A stretch of DNA of 64,000 nucleotides from Clavelina lepadiformis. Taxonomy: Eukaryota > Chordata > Ascidiacea > Aplousobranchia > Clavelinidae. Below the pieces are notes generated by a model, which had not been told where the DNA came from, did no database searches, and saw only the letters and a list, made by a program, of their open reading frames with translations. The stretch is from positions 5,704,977 through 5,768,976 of the forward strand of contig NC_135248.1 in the NCBI RefSeq assembly GCF_947623445.1, given 5' to 3'. This document shows, in pieces, positions 1-12,455 of this stretch (its first letter is position 1; each line of letters opens with the position of its first letter). Position numbers and translations under genes: made by a program.

Positions 1-3000
1 ACTCCATTGAAGTTTTTGACGTGAGTGACGTTCCTTTGTAAGATTGTCCATGCTTTATCTGTCCACAGTTTTAGCCTATCATATAAAAGCTGTTGTGCAG
101 ATTTTGCAGTCTGTTTCAGCTACTTGCAAAAGTCTGTATTGCAAGTAAGTAATACTGTTATAAATTGTAGTGTGGCTCAATATAGCAATTTACAGGTAGG
201 GCAGACCTTGACCAAGATTCTTCTCCACCAGATGGTCTGGGCACGTTGATAGAGATGGAAGGTGGTCGACCTCAACCAACTCAGATTGCTATGAAAGTTC
301 GTATTAAGAATAAACCTCCGTGAAAAAGAAGCAATTTCCGTTTTTAGTTGTAGTTGTTTTGCGTAAGTCTGCGCTACGAAGGTGTGTGCATTCTTCAAAG
401 AATAATTGTATGAAATGGGTTTTCAATGCCGTGTTTTTTTGTTTTTTAAAGGGTGTCCATAACTACCCAGAAAATGATACAATAATAGGTAAGAAGTTAA
501 AAGTTTTTTATACAACCCTGAACTATAACCCTACACATTCAGCACAAATCCTTAAACAACAAATGAGTAAAATATTTTTGTACACAGATTCTTCAAGTTC
601 TTTACCCCTGCAAATAGTTGGTTATGCAAATGGTATGGAAGCGAACAACACAAACTTCATCAATTCTTCATCCAAAGGTTTGGAAAATATGCTTCTGTGT
701 TGTAGAGGATGACTAATGTGTGAAGTAATCCAATCCGTTGTTTGTAGGCTATGTCATGTAATAATGACATTACATTACATGCAGATAAGTCCAAGCTGAA
801 AGACTCTGTTCATTTTAAGAACCTTACTTCATTTAAACTAAAAGAAAAAAACAACACAATCCTCTCAGGTAGTATTTGCCATACCGAAAAAATAAGGTGC
901 TACAGTTAATCTTCTATGAATCTTTAACTAAATAACTTTTTAAAAGATTTAGTGAAGTCGTTCACTTTAATAACAATACCATAATTAATTTAGATTTACT
1001 TCAATTTGAATAGTTTTGTACACTGTAAAATCAATTTGTAATTTCTAGTTTGAAAAAGATATTTCCACAGTTACGGATGTTTTGTACAGATACTGCTCAG
1101 GAAAGAACCTGCCATTTAGAATGCACACCCAATGTCATGAGGGCGGCATGTCCACTAAAATCCTTTCCTTTTATGAAAAACTCAGTTATCGTCCTCAATA
1201 ACAGCACATGTCGGCCTAGAAGGAATCAGACGCATCTGATAATACATGCTACATTGGACGGATGTGGCACAAGAGCCATAGTTAGTCTAGAGAAAACATA
1301 ATAAAGATCGGAAAATACATAACTTTAGGAGGTTTTAGCTAAATTTACAATATTGTTGGTAGAATCTTCCTGGCAACCAGGTATCATTTCGAAACGTAAT
1401 TCAAGTGTTTGGGAAGTTACGCACAGTAATTGAAAATCAAGAAAGGGTAACATCTGTGACAGACTTCATGGTTTTGGATTGCAGATATCCACAAAGGAAT
1501 CTTATCGCGGTGAGCTTCATACTTTCTAATGGTCATACTGCACCGAATGAAAAAATACAAGTCCTATCTATATTTTAGAATCTATAGTGATTGATATTGC
1601 GTTCATATATGGTCGTGGTAGGACTACTTGCGCAAATCTGTTATAGGCTAAAGTATAGCCGCTATAGTAGTAGACGACTTACGCTAGCTAAGTTAATTAC
1701 AACTCATAGTTAAATTTCATTTACACTTTGTAAATTTACCCTCAGTATTTTTGGCTTAAAATAGTAGCCTATTAAGCTTATGTAAACTATCATTTTCATT
1801 TCAAGCACAACTTCTCCCCGTCTGAGGACAATCCTTCTGCGCAGTTTACGGTGATGAACGGTCCTACACTGCCCCATGCCTTCATGCTTTACAAAACAGA
1901 TGAATATGAATGTCCGTACGGTAAAGAAGATTTTCCTGTTGAAATTGAGACTTCGGGCAGACTTTATTTCGAGGTGAGGTTATATTTTCTGCCAGCTGCT
2001 GTAACTTGTTTCCTAAGATCGAGCCCTGTCTATTCGAGCATGTACGCTATCTTTCATTGATCAAAATTACGGCCTCGTCAGACTCGTATCAGATATTATC
2101 TAAGTTATTGGTTCTAGTGATCTACTGCCGAGTGCCAACTTCCATTATCTGTTTTGGTATAATTTTTAATCAATAACTAGGTGCGACTGCTAATTGCCAG
2201 TGAACAGGTCGAGCTTCACCCGGTCTCCTGCGTTGCGACCCCTGATACAGATCCGTATAATTCAAACAACTATGTTATGATGCAAGATGGGTAAGACTTG
2301 TCCCAATCAAGTCACTTACTGTTATGATGAAGTGGAGCCTTTATATACTTTTATCATTGTCCTAGCTGTGTATCTGATGCCACCTTTCAAACGGAAGCCA
2401 GCAACTCTCCCAAGATCTCTCGTTTTAGCGTTCAAGCGTTTCGTTTTCTAGGTTTCGCCGAACGGGTATGAGAGAACTCTACTTGTATTACATTGTTCGT
2501 TATCTATCGTCTTATCGCGTATAAACTATACAAGATATCCGTGTATATTATCACGATTATCATGTACAGTGAGACCTCGTACTTAATCCGTACCCCGATG
2601 AACCGGAATCCCCGCTATCCGACACAAAACTGCCGGGAACGGATTTCTTCCTATGCATTTTACCCCTTTAATCCGGAAACCCCGCTGTCCGACTCCGACA
2701 CAAAAGTTTTGGAACAAATGTGCTAAATCAATAGCAATAAAATCCGATAAACCGGATTATTAACAGTTAAGCGAAAATGATTCACGATTGTCCTAATACA
2801 GTATGTAGTTAGTTGACGAAACCATAGCCGATTATCTACGCATAATAACGTTGCGGCCTTTATTGATTCAAAAGTACAGTACTATACAGCATTGCGCTTT
2901 GTAAAAAAATTTAGAAACGAAAAAATAAATTGTTCATCAACAGTAACAAACAACGCTTCCGCGGTCGCAAAAAATACGTACAGTACATCGGTTGAGTGCG

Positions 3001-4492
3001 GCAATCTATTGAAGACATACTGCTGCAACTCAATCGTGCTATCAGCTTTTGATATATTAGAAAGAACAACAAAGATTAGAAACAGGTCAAAGAAAGTTCA
3101 AGACTGCTGGTCCCGCCGGAATGCTTCGCCATGCAAGAGCGGTTTTCAAACCGATTTGCGGCCGCATGTTCGTCACTTCTGGCTTAGAGCATTCGTCTTT
3201 AATACGGTGGTTCTGGGGTTCGACACTGGGTCGGATCATACAATAAATATAATTTTATTTTAGTTGCTGTTCAGCCAGAAACTCGGTACTTAGAATTGGA
3301 GTAAGGTGCACACTGCGTTTTGAACACGGTACTGCATTTGCAAGATTGATTGTTTTTTTACTTTCCGATAATCCGGACACCCCGCTAAACCGACATTTTT
3401 TGACGAAACGAAGTGGTCCGGATTAACGAGGTCTCACTCATATTATAACGAAATCCATATATAAATCACCAATTCTATATTAATAATTAATTCACGCTTC
3501 GACAGGTTTATGTGCACTGTGAACTAATGGTGTGCACTTTGGCTAGCATAAGTTCTCCATCCTGTCCATATGCATGTCAGAGCAATCGTGTGAAGCGAGA
3601 TGAAAACGATGTAGATGAGGAGGTACAAGCTTGGCGAGTGATTTTTAGTAAACGAAATTAATTGCACAATAAGCCTTTATTTTGACTTTTTTGTCGATTA
3701 AGGCATTTAAACATCGCCTTGGTTGCTGATTTTTTCTCTACTACAGGATAACCTGAATCCTGCGCAGATGATCTTCGCTAAAATGGGACCCATCATCATC
3801 ACCTCCCAGACTGATCCGGAGGTAGAGTTTCGTCTAAGAGACGAAGTTTTTTCTCATGGGCATCGAACTACCATAATACCTACGGAAGAAGCGAGAACTT
3901 CGACCACAAACGAGAAAAATATTAGAAACCTTAAAGGTGTAAAAATTTTCTTGCTGCAAATATAAGCGCGATACATTTTACCTTGACATGTGAGCAGCCA
4001 TAAGCTTATAACAAACTATTTTCTCTAAATATTCGAAGCATAACGCGACCGCAAATTTACTTACAGTTCTGATTGACCACCATGTAGGACACCACAGAAA
4101 TACAGCAAAGCAGGTGGGTGAGAAACAAGAAAGAAAATAGTTAAGTTGAAAGTTAAACACGTTTGGACTACGATTGAAACAAATATATTTATATTTTCTG
4201 TAAAATTTTGTAATTTCCTATACTACGAAGCTGTTTGAGGCAGAGGTATACAAGTAACAGAATTCGAATTCTGACACAGGTTGGTAAAGATGTGGCACGC
4301 TCGGACGAAGACGGTCAAAGAGGCGGCGCAGGTAGTTTTGAATTCCCGCCTAAGCACGCAATATATCGCATACGTACCCTGCTAACTTTTATTCTCTTAG
4401 ATTTGCTGCATGGAAGCGGCTTTTTTCTTATGATGATGGCCCAGGTCGGCTGCTTGACCGCACTTTGTTTGCTCATTAACTTTCTAGCATAG
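1..4492 (+). CDS. ZP-domain (zona pellucida-like) membrane glycoprotein, 3' part of gene
   Basis: Secreted or membrane-anchored polymerising matrix or egg-coat type protein. Coding exons that join in phase: 452-488, 1090-1280, 1381-1509, 1806-1973, 2181-2290, 2366-2465, 3506-3622, 3747-3936, 4067-4113, 4280-4331, 4401-4492 (stop TAG). Exons 1090-1973 carry ZP-N and the start of ZP-C: LECTPNVM, a SFPFMKNSVIVLN stretch, LDGCGT, then YRN-like FRNV and LDCRYPQRN. Exon 3506-3622 has the late ZP-C pattern VYVHCELMVC with further Cys, followed by RVKR, a furin-type site. The last exon encodes a hydrophobic tail (LTALCLLINFLA), the usual C-terminal membrane segment. Two upstream pieces (end of exon at 20; 120-144 and 196 to about 317) read open and probably belong to the same gene, but the junction to 452 does not resolve cleanly, so the N-terminus is uncertain. 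The intron 2466-3505 holds a pogo-like MITE. The particular ZP protein was not identified. Confidence 0.8.
2567..3440. mobile_element. pogo/Tc1-like non-autonomous DNA transposon (copy 1)
   Basis: The left end CAGTGAGACCTCGT and the right end ACGAGGTCTCACT are inverted repeats, with TA on both outer sides (2565-2566 and 3441-3442), the target used by Tc1/mariner/pogo elements. Subterminal DNA is full of CCGGA/TCCGG and CCCCGCT motifs repeated on both sides. The internal reading frame at about 2892-3263 does not resemble a transposase. A partial second copy lies inverted at about 38441-38755. It is inserted in an intron of the ZP gene. Confidence 0.75.
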
Positions 4493-4570
4493 ATGGCCGT
4501 TGTGATGTTCAGTGGTAATGTGAGTTTAAAAGGTGCATTCTAAGTTTCAACAACATCTCATTCAAGAGGC

Positions 4571-4576
4571 AATAAA
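4571..4576 (+). terminator. Poly(A) signal of the ZP gene
   Basis: AATAAA lies 79 bases after the ZP stop codon. A TTTATT (AATAAA on the other strand) follows at 4579-4584 and is the first candidate signal for the converging USP5 gene. Confidence 0.6.
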
Positions 4577-4578
4577 CT

Positions 4579-4584
4579 ATTTAT
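4579..4584 (-). terminator. Candidate poly(A) signal of USP5
   Basis: TTTATT on the + strand reads AATAAA on the - strand, about 370 bases after the USP5 stop. No closer AATAAA was seen between 4585 and 4953. It sits three bases from the ZP gene signal on the opposite strand, so the two 3' ends probably overlap slightly. Confidence 0.4.
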
Positions 4585-4953
4585 TCGAAACTTAAATCAA
4601 GCTTGTCTAAAGAAATGAGCATAGATTTGAGCACAAAGCAGCCTCACTCGAAAGTAACTAACCAATTGAAATAACTTGAGACATGACAAGCAGCGTGATT
4701 CTTTGGATAAGCGGTTCAGTTAAACAATAACGTTTCAAGGAAAAAGCACCAAACTTGTGTGGCAATTAGGTAGCTCATGCTCGGCAAGTGCTCATGAATT
4801 TTCATGCTGTGCTGATGGGTATAGAGCTGGACGAAAATCATATTTCAAAACAGGGACTCAAATGTCAGTCTTTTGTCAAAAAGGATGAATTGCATAACAG
4901 GACTGCTCCACTATAAAGAACTTGGTACGTAATGACAGTGGTAGGTAGTTGCA

Positions 4954-7900
4954 TTATTCTTGAACCCGTCGGTAAAAGTAGATGTATCCGAGATCCTTGG
5001 GAGGTTGTTCGGACGCTGCAACCTTTTCATCATTAAAAATCACCCATCTGCAGAAAATTTTGGATTTAGAATCGTCGAGAATATATCGCAATTTTAACTC
5101 TGGATTTAATCACTACAGAAAAGTACATATCTAAATCAAGACTACACCTTACTATATATTATGAAACTACTAATAGAAGTTCTAATATAGTAGCACTGGT
5201 TTGTATCAAATCTGTCATTCTTACCTTCCATCTTTTTTAATATGACACACGTAATGACCACACATCGTGGAAGTTCCCATATGGCTTACAAATGCTAAGA
5301 GTTCGTAATCTGCACAACGATTTAAAGACTTGTTAAATGATGCTCAGTCGACTTTCTTGTGCTTATGGCCTACAGTATTTTTTCTTTAAACTGGAGCTTA
5401 ACCAACAACACATTTGCCAGAATAATTTTTATCGCTTGAATGGGTAAACTAAGCAAAATTGCAAACAAACGTTATGCTGCAAAACGTAAGACAAAGTATC
5501 GATATGAAAATTAATCACATATGAATAAAAGTAGACATTTGACTTTATCCATCCAACATTGCTAACTCTCACAATAAAAATTAAATCTTTGCGTTAACAA
5601 CGACCAAAGATCATAACTAAAGGTCTGCACAAAACATTTTTCCTGGGTTAGGGTTAGATTTGGTTCTTACTTCATTCAGTTTACCAGTGGCATAAATCAA
5701 TGTTTTGACTCTTCTGGGAGCTACAGTACATCATAACTTACTTCCAGATCCATCAGTCAATGGAGAGGATTGATTGGTTTCCATGGCAACGTCACCTTCT
5801 CCAGCCGTCGCTGAAACGCCAGCCGTCGGATTGCTCTGAGTTACGGGAACATCAACGGTGTCAAGTTCATTTGGGTGTGAGAAGATCCAGTCTGCTGCTC
5901 TCTCAAGATTGTTATCCTGCCAAGAAACAACAAAATAACAAGCCAACAGATTAAAAATCACTATTTTATCGTACAATTTCTGTACCAACTACTACGACAC
6001 TTGTTATGTTTGAAAAATATTATAGCCTGATATCAGAATATTATTTACCCTTAGAGGGAGGTAAGGCTCGACTAAAACGGTTTGTCCCAACTCCAGTCTC
6101 AGTTACTGAATTTTTCGGTGTGCATTGGAGTATGGAATATGGATGCATGTTATATTTCATTTTTTTAGTTTTTTGTGATCTTGGTCGACTTTTGAACTAT
6201 TTACCAGGACCACTAAGCAGTAGCAAATATTGCTAATGCCTTACCTAATGATACTTGAATTGCATCGCAAAGATAGTGTAGCTCTATTGAGTATCAAACC
6301 CGATTTCGATAATTGCGGGTCAGATGCGCTAACCAATACACTACCAAACCACAATGTTGTCTTTTAAAACCTGATGTAGCCATACCCTACTATCTTTAAA
6401 AATTTGGTTCATATCATTCTAAACTACAACAGTTATTCACATTCAATTTCATCTCATAACTTTATCTTAATATAATCCCAACCCAACACACACCACTGTT
6501 AACGTATCATTATGAAAATATTAACTTTTGTATCAAGTTTATCGTCCTTACTGTTGCTCTAAGTGCTTTTATAGCTTGCTCCCTGGTGAATCCCATTGTC
6601 ATTATCATTTCAACTGAATCATTGGAAGGACCAGACTCCACCGGAGCTGCTGCCGCCTCTAAACGAATATGGAAAAGTTTGTTAACAACCATAACTATGG
6701 TTAACGTGCAAACAACATAACAAGTCCCACGAAACTCTTCAGTTTGCAGCAAATTTTTGAAAAAAAAATTGAAACATTTGATTTCAATTTAAATGAACGT
6801 TTTTCCATGTTTTGTAAACTTTCCTATAGAGCTAGAGAACAAACTGCTTTTAATTAATTAACAGTTACTAAATGCTTTTTTAGAAAAAATTACCTGGCGA
6901 GTTGTTGTCCATCAGCCACATTGCAGCGTTTTCAATACCAGTATTACCAGTGGCTATAATTGCTTCCTTGCATCGTTCAAGTGGAAATCCCATTTGCGAC
7001 AAATTGATCATAGCCTCTTCATCCACCTCCATTTCAGGTGGAGCATCCTCTTTCATCGTTGGTGGATCCACATCAGGAAGAAGAGTCTCGTCAGCTTGCA
7101 AACCTGTGCCGCGATATTCGTTCAAGTCGATAGATTCAGGCATGTCGACACTAACATCTGTGATAAAATAGCTTTTCAGATTGCTACTTGCTGCCTTTCT
7201 CCAAATTTTGAGAAAGAAATTCTTTTCCCAGCAGCGTTCATTATTACTGTTGAAGCCTAAAATCCTAACAGAGCTTATTGCTGTCATGGTTGATCTTTTG
7301 TGATCTTACCTAATTTTTTTGGAACCCAATCATTTCCGATTGTAAACTTTTTCATTTGCACAACAAGATAATCGGGAAAGGTAGAAAACCTTGTACGTTT
7401 TTTAGCTTCTGCTTTTTCCTAAAACAGTTAAAATAGGCAATCAGTAATAGAAGGAAACTTCAATTATATCAACCATACAAAACCTTTTCATTAACGAAGT
7501 GTTATTGAATGTAATGTAAGTTTAGCTGAGCAAATTTTTGCTGAACCTGCAATGCAGAGCTCCAGAAGTCTGTAATTATCTCATCTTGAAAAGTAGCTTC
7601 TAAACAAGCCAATAATGAGACTTTTGCTCTGACAACTTCACCAACAACTACAGAACTGTCCTTTGCATTGGCTTCTTTCAAAACGTTATATGCTTCAACT
7701 TCAGCTAAAAATTAAACCAAGTTTTAAAAAATTAAAAACAAAGCTAAAGCTTGTTTTACATTGAATAATGCAGGTTACACAGCCATCATGAAACAGTACA
7801 CTGCAGAAAACATGTGTTCAACTATCCTGAACCTTTGTTGGTGGCAAGATGCATTGGTATAGATAATTGCAATACGTAGTCAGGTCGCTTTGTGTATCGA

Positions 7901-10900
7901 ACTTGTTTGCTCTGCAAACATTCTGTCCGTTCTTCTACCTACAAATAAATTAAAATGTGTGATAATCACGTAATAAATTTAAAAAAAAGCAACACTAAAC
8001 AAATGTGGAATGACATATAATAACCAATGCTAAAATAGGAAAATTAAAGAATATTGTCGGAAACACACATGATAACGCTCACAAGATTTTAGCTCACCAT
8101 AAATTTGAAAAAATTTCCTAAACTTTCCATTGCGCTTTTATGTTCAGAACGTTCTAATAATGATAACAAATGAATAAAAAACTCATGAGCATCTTGCTGC
8201 CTATTCGTAGAAAATTCTGGATGGTCTTTGCCAATCAGATGTTTGAAAGAACGAGGAGTTATCGCAAGATTTGACTTGTATGTCTGTATCAACACATGAC
8301 AGTATTTAAGTATCACTTAACATCAGTAGGTAGCTAAATGGAGATAACTTAGTTAAATTTGTTGCAAAGCTACAGTCGTTACAACACTTTGACACACTTT
8401 ACTTTTAAGCTTGGCACATAGAAATCACATGTCTATTCTTATACTAGCATCAAAACCCAAATTTATTTAAAAATAAAATCACAATAATTTTTTTTATTTT
8501 TACAAACTACAAGTTGACGTCAATTAAATACTTCAGTCATGTCTTTCTCTGAGAAATCATCATCTTCAAACAAAGAGTTGTACAAAGCAAAGCCAACTCT
8601 GCACATTTGATACGTAAAATCCGACATGATATTATCGATTCTTTTTTGGATTTCTTCAGCAAGCTGAAAAATACTTAGTGTTGATAGAAAACACACTTTG
8701 GCAAAATTTAGAATACAATGAGGATCTAATTCAGCTTTACTATTAAGCTGACTGTTTCCCCAGCTCCACCATACTGTACAAAAAAGAAAACACACAATAA
8801 AACAACAATACTACATATGATTTGCCCGCTGTCACCAAACCATTTCTGTATTACAGCACTGTGCATCTTACAATAGCTTTTGTTACAAGTTTTGCTACCT
8901 TGGCTGGATTGTTTGCAAACTGTCCCAAACTGGTCTGATCCCAAGAAAGAGCTGAAAGATGTTTTTTAAACACATCCAAACACTTTTCAGAATTAGTGTA
9001 TCTGTAAATACGTTAAGAAAATTTGATTATAAAAAGTTTAAGAGCCCAAATAAACTAAAGCAACAGTAGTAATTACTGGTGTGCTAGTGGAATACTACGA
9101 GTAATAAAATTGCACAAGATGAAATGAAACACAACAAATCATTTCTAAACATTTACACTCATGACTTACCGCTGCTGAAATTCTGTTATTGAAAGCAAAA
9201 CTTGTGCAATCGAATTCAAGTAACAGGTATTGCCCATATTTTTTAAGCCAGTTAACCCAGGGCCAGAAAGTTCCTTTAAATTTTTACCTGAGATATGAAA
9301 ACAGTTGTGCTAACAAATGCAATGTTGACTCTATCACTTAAAGTATCATACATACAGGATTGCGTAACATACTACACTACAACTAAATAGTGAATACACT
9401 ATATAATATAGTGTTGAAAACCTGCTTCTTGTATGATATTCCATTCGCTCCCTATTTTTTCATTAAGTTCTATTTCAAGTTCTGTCATTGTTTGTTCTGT
9501 CTGATGGAAATAAATAGTTTTAGAATAATATCTCATAAAGTATGGTATCATGCAATTATACAAATAAACATAAACAACACCACATAATTAATACCTACCC
9601 ATCACCCACATACACAGTGCCAACTCAAGCCTTTCAAACTGTTCAATTTGTACTTTAATGTTGTACCTTAGTCATATTCATCATGTTGATGCCAAAGTGA
9701 CTAAGATGTTTTGCAAGCTCTGGGTCTTCCACCATTTCATCTTCACCATACGAAAATACATCTGAAAAATGATTGTTTCAGGATTTTTTAAGTTTATATT
9801 TACTGTTAACAATTTTACTAAAAGAGTAGAACCATATCGTATTATGAAAGAAGCTGCAAAAGACCTTATGGAGTTTTGTACTTCGTACAAGTAAAAAAAC
9901 AACTAAGAAAAGCATTTGCCATATTCAGCAACAAAAACAAATAAAAAATTTGCTCCGAGTTTACGCAAATAAGACCAAACTCATCAAAGACAACAATGGA
10001 GATCAAATACAAAACTGGAACACTCAACTATGGATGTGGTGGCTATTTAACACTTAAGCAATGACGGAACAAAACTACACTATCGCTCACAAAAGCCTTA
10101 CCAGCACCACTTGCTGTAATGGTACCCAGCTTCACTGCCAATGGATATCCGGTTTCCTTGAAGTACTCCACAGCGTGGTTGTTTCCACCAGTGCCATCGA
10201 AGTACTTACGGCCACATAATATCATTCCATCCGTTAAATTTAACCATAAATTGCTAACGAAATCACACCTGGCACACTTCCAACCACCGGGTGGTATTTT
10301 TATTCCATTATCCAACTGTTTCAACGTGGCACCATGCCTAAAAAACAAGATTACATAACTCCATGACCAACTAAACCAGGTTTGAACAACAAAGGTAACA
10401 GATATGTTATTGTTATACACTCAAAATCATAACTGCTGATATATGGTTATCAAAAGTCAAATAAAATTTCAACAAGATTAGCTATACAGTATATTGCACT
10501 TGTTGCATTGTACCCAACCAAGTTAAAGGTATCTCTTTTCTTATTGTTAATGACATGACAAGATAGTCAATACTGAATATGTCACTAGTATTTCTTACTT
10601 AGTCACAGTACGTATCTCGCCGTCCCAAGCAAGGATGTCTTCCTTCTTCGACACGGCTGTTGATGACAAGACACCACTAACACTAGCAAGAACCTTAAGG
10701 CAATAGAAAATGAGTTTTAAATTATTTAGGTAAAATATTTATTCAAATCTCTGATACAAATCGCATAATATGTTAGGTAACTGTGCCCTTTACCAAATTC
10801 ATTCTTTAAAGCATTTAAAATATGAAACATGTGTAAAGATTATGACAATTCGGTGTCAGACTTGCAACAAATGACTATACAATACATAGATTATTTAACA

Positions 10901-12006
10901 TTACAATGTGAACTGTCATAATGATCAGACAAAATCAGTACAAACTGCTATATGTAATTATGCATAAAAATGCATGTATTAACCATATGCACAGGTTTTG
11001 CGAATGGAAAACCATTAGTCCATTACCAAAGAAGGAATTTCTTCAATATTATCCAAGGGAATCTCAAGGAAGTCTGGTAATATTGCCAAAGTATTTAATT
11101 CGTCGTATTCAATCTTTTTGTCTTCTTCTGGATTAAATCCTCCTTCAACTCCTATACGGGTAAGTGAATATCAATCAACACAAGTAAATACCAGGGGACA
11201 AATAATACATCTTTAAACTTTTAGAGTACCAGGGGGCAAGTAATATATCTTTAAACATATGCTTGTAGTAAACTACAAACATTTAAACTCTGTCTAACAC
11301 TAAGAAAAGCTACATGTTCAACTGAAACCCAACAAATTACTTTTAACATATCATTTTATACCAATAGCGAGCCTCTTTGGTTTCTTCTCGTTTGGCGCTT
11401 CTGAGCCTGACTGAGCTGCAGTTTCTATCGGTACCTGAAATATTTCATTTTTTATAAAAAATATTTAGTTTGACTTGTCATGGCTTTAAATATAAAACAG
11501 TACCGATGCCGATAACTGGCAATGACGACAATAACCAGGCACCAAGATCTAAAAGCTCAATAACATAGTGGATGAAAAAAAAATACTAAAATACAATCCA
11601 CACCTTCTTGGTATGCCTTATGTGTAGGAAAACTCTGTTTTGCGTGACAGCATTGTACAGCTTGACATATTTCTCATTGAAGCTAAGAAAAGTTGTTAAA
11701 CAAATGTACAGACCTCCTTTTGACTTCTGTAAAGGCCAATAGAAAAGACAATAAACTGCAGCAACTGAAAACTTTCATGAAGTTACCAACTTATCATAAC
11801 AAGAAGTAAACCCAAGCATAATCCTGGCAGAGTGAGGGCACTAAAATTCGCAAAGTTCATATCGATTTATCCTATAATAATTATCTTATTTAAAAACTTA
11901 CAGGGGTATCAAATGAAATACAACATTCTTCTTTGTAAACGTTGTCGCCCAAGCTTGGAATTCTCACTTTTGGTAAACAGGTTGACAAAACATCAAGAGC
12001 AGACAT
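4954..12006 (-). CDS. USP5: Ubiquitin carboxyl-terminal hydrolase 5 (isopeptidase T)
   Basis: Cysteine protease that disassembles free polyubiquitin chains in cytosol and nucleus. Exons (transcript order): 11902-12006, 11604-11726, 11362-11434, 11027-11151, 10599-10693, 10102-10337, 9667-9761, 9422-9500, 9170-9287, 8872-9001, 8532-8663, 8098-8283, 7833-7938, 7547-7705, 7310-7418, 6894-7157, 6552-6658, 5742-5916, 5225-5309, 4954-5047. Product about 864 aa; human USP5 is about 858. ZnF-UBP in exon 6 with Zn ligands C195, C198, C215, H228 ([21 protein letters not shown]). Catalytic Cys about 332 in GNTCYLNS, catalytic His about 824 in MCGHYVCH. Two UBA domains at about 670-708 and 726-761. Start chosen because [17 protein letters not shown] aligns with the family N-terminus. 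Oddities: one extra base in exon 14 (run of five A at 7680-7684) breaks the frame, and the catalytic domain has an extension of about 40 residues. The USP5 rather than USP13 call rests on overall resemblance; tunicates may have one co-orthologue. Confidence 0.95.
6245..6346 (-). repeat. tRNA-derived SINE or tRNA pseudogene fragment
   Basis: On the - strand the piece reads TAGTGTATTGGTTAGCGC, close to a tRNA D-arm/A-box, followed about 35 bases later by GGGTTTGATACTC, close to a B-box. It does not fold into a good full cloverleaf, so it is a derived relic and not a working tRNA. It lies in the USP5 intron between exons 17 and 18. Confidence 0.4.
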
Positions 12007-12041
12007 TACTTACAGGTTGTCAGTTTCGGATTTGCAATGCA

Positions 12042-12043
12042 CT
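12042..12043 (-). promoter_or_regulatory. Candidate (trans-)splice acceptor before USP5 start codon
   Basis: On the - strand a pyrimidine-containing stretch ends in GGACAG about 35 bases upstream of the USP5 ATG. With MRPS10 only 450 bases upstream this could be a spliced-leader acceptor, as used in ascidian operons. The pyrimidine tract is weak. This is inference. Confidence 0.2.
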
Positions 12044-12131
12044 GTCCACGTCAGAAAATTAGAAGTTACCAAATACAATGTTACCCTACCAGCAACATAC
12101 AATATATTTAAAGGTGTGACATCAATTTTCA

Positions 12132-12137
12132 TTTATT
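12132..12137 (-). terminator. Candidate poly(A) signal of MRPS10
   Basis: TTTATT on the + strand gives AATAAA on the - strand. It lies about 320 bases after the MRPS10 stop and 126 bases before the USP5 ATG, so a transcript ending here would almost abut USP5. Confidence 0.35.
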
Positions 12138-12455
12138 CAAGAAGTAGGCTATTTGTCACCCATGCTGATATTTACGACAGCATGGAATTAATGGCGAAAG
12201 GGTTTCGAGTATTAATATAGTAGAAAAATCTTATGAAAATATCTAATACACAAATGATGAAAAGAGTGAAATGTGAAAACACTTAACCTTTGAAGTAATG
12301 ACAATACATTTTTGTACGTAGAACATCAAAAGCCATGTCTGAAATCAGACGCTGTAGTGTATGGTTGTTCTTATAATGGTTATGAAATAGCCATCATCTA
12401 TTTCAATGAAAAAATTTTACACAAGGCTCATATGCGATGTATGGAGATACAATTG

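Noticed and set aside
2892..3263. 123-codon frame inside the pogo-like element
   Set aside because: Does not show helix-turn-helix or catalytic D/E motifs of pogo or Tc1 transposases.
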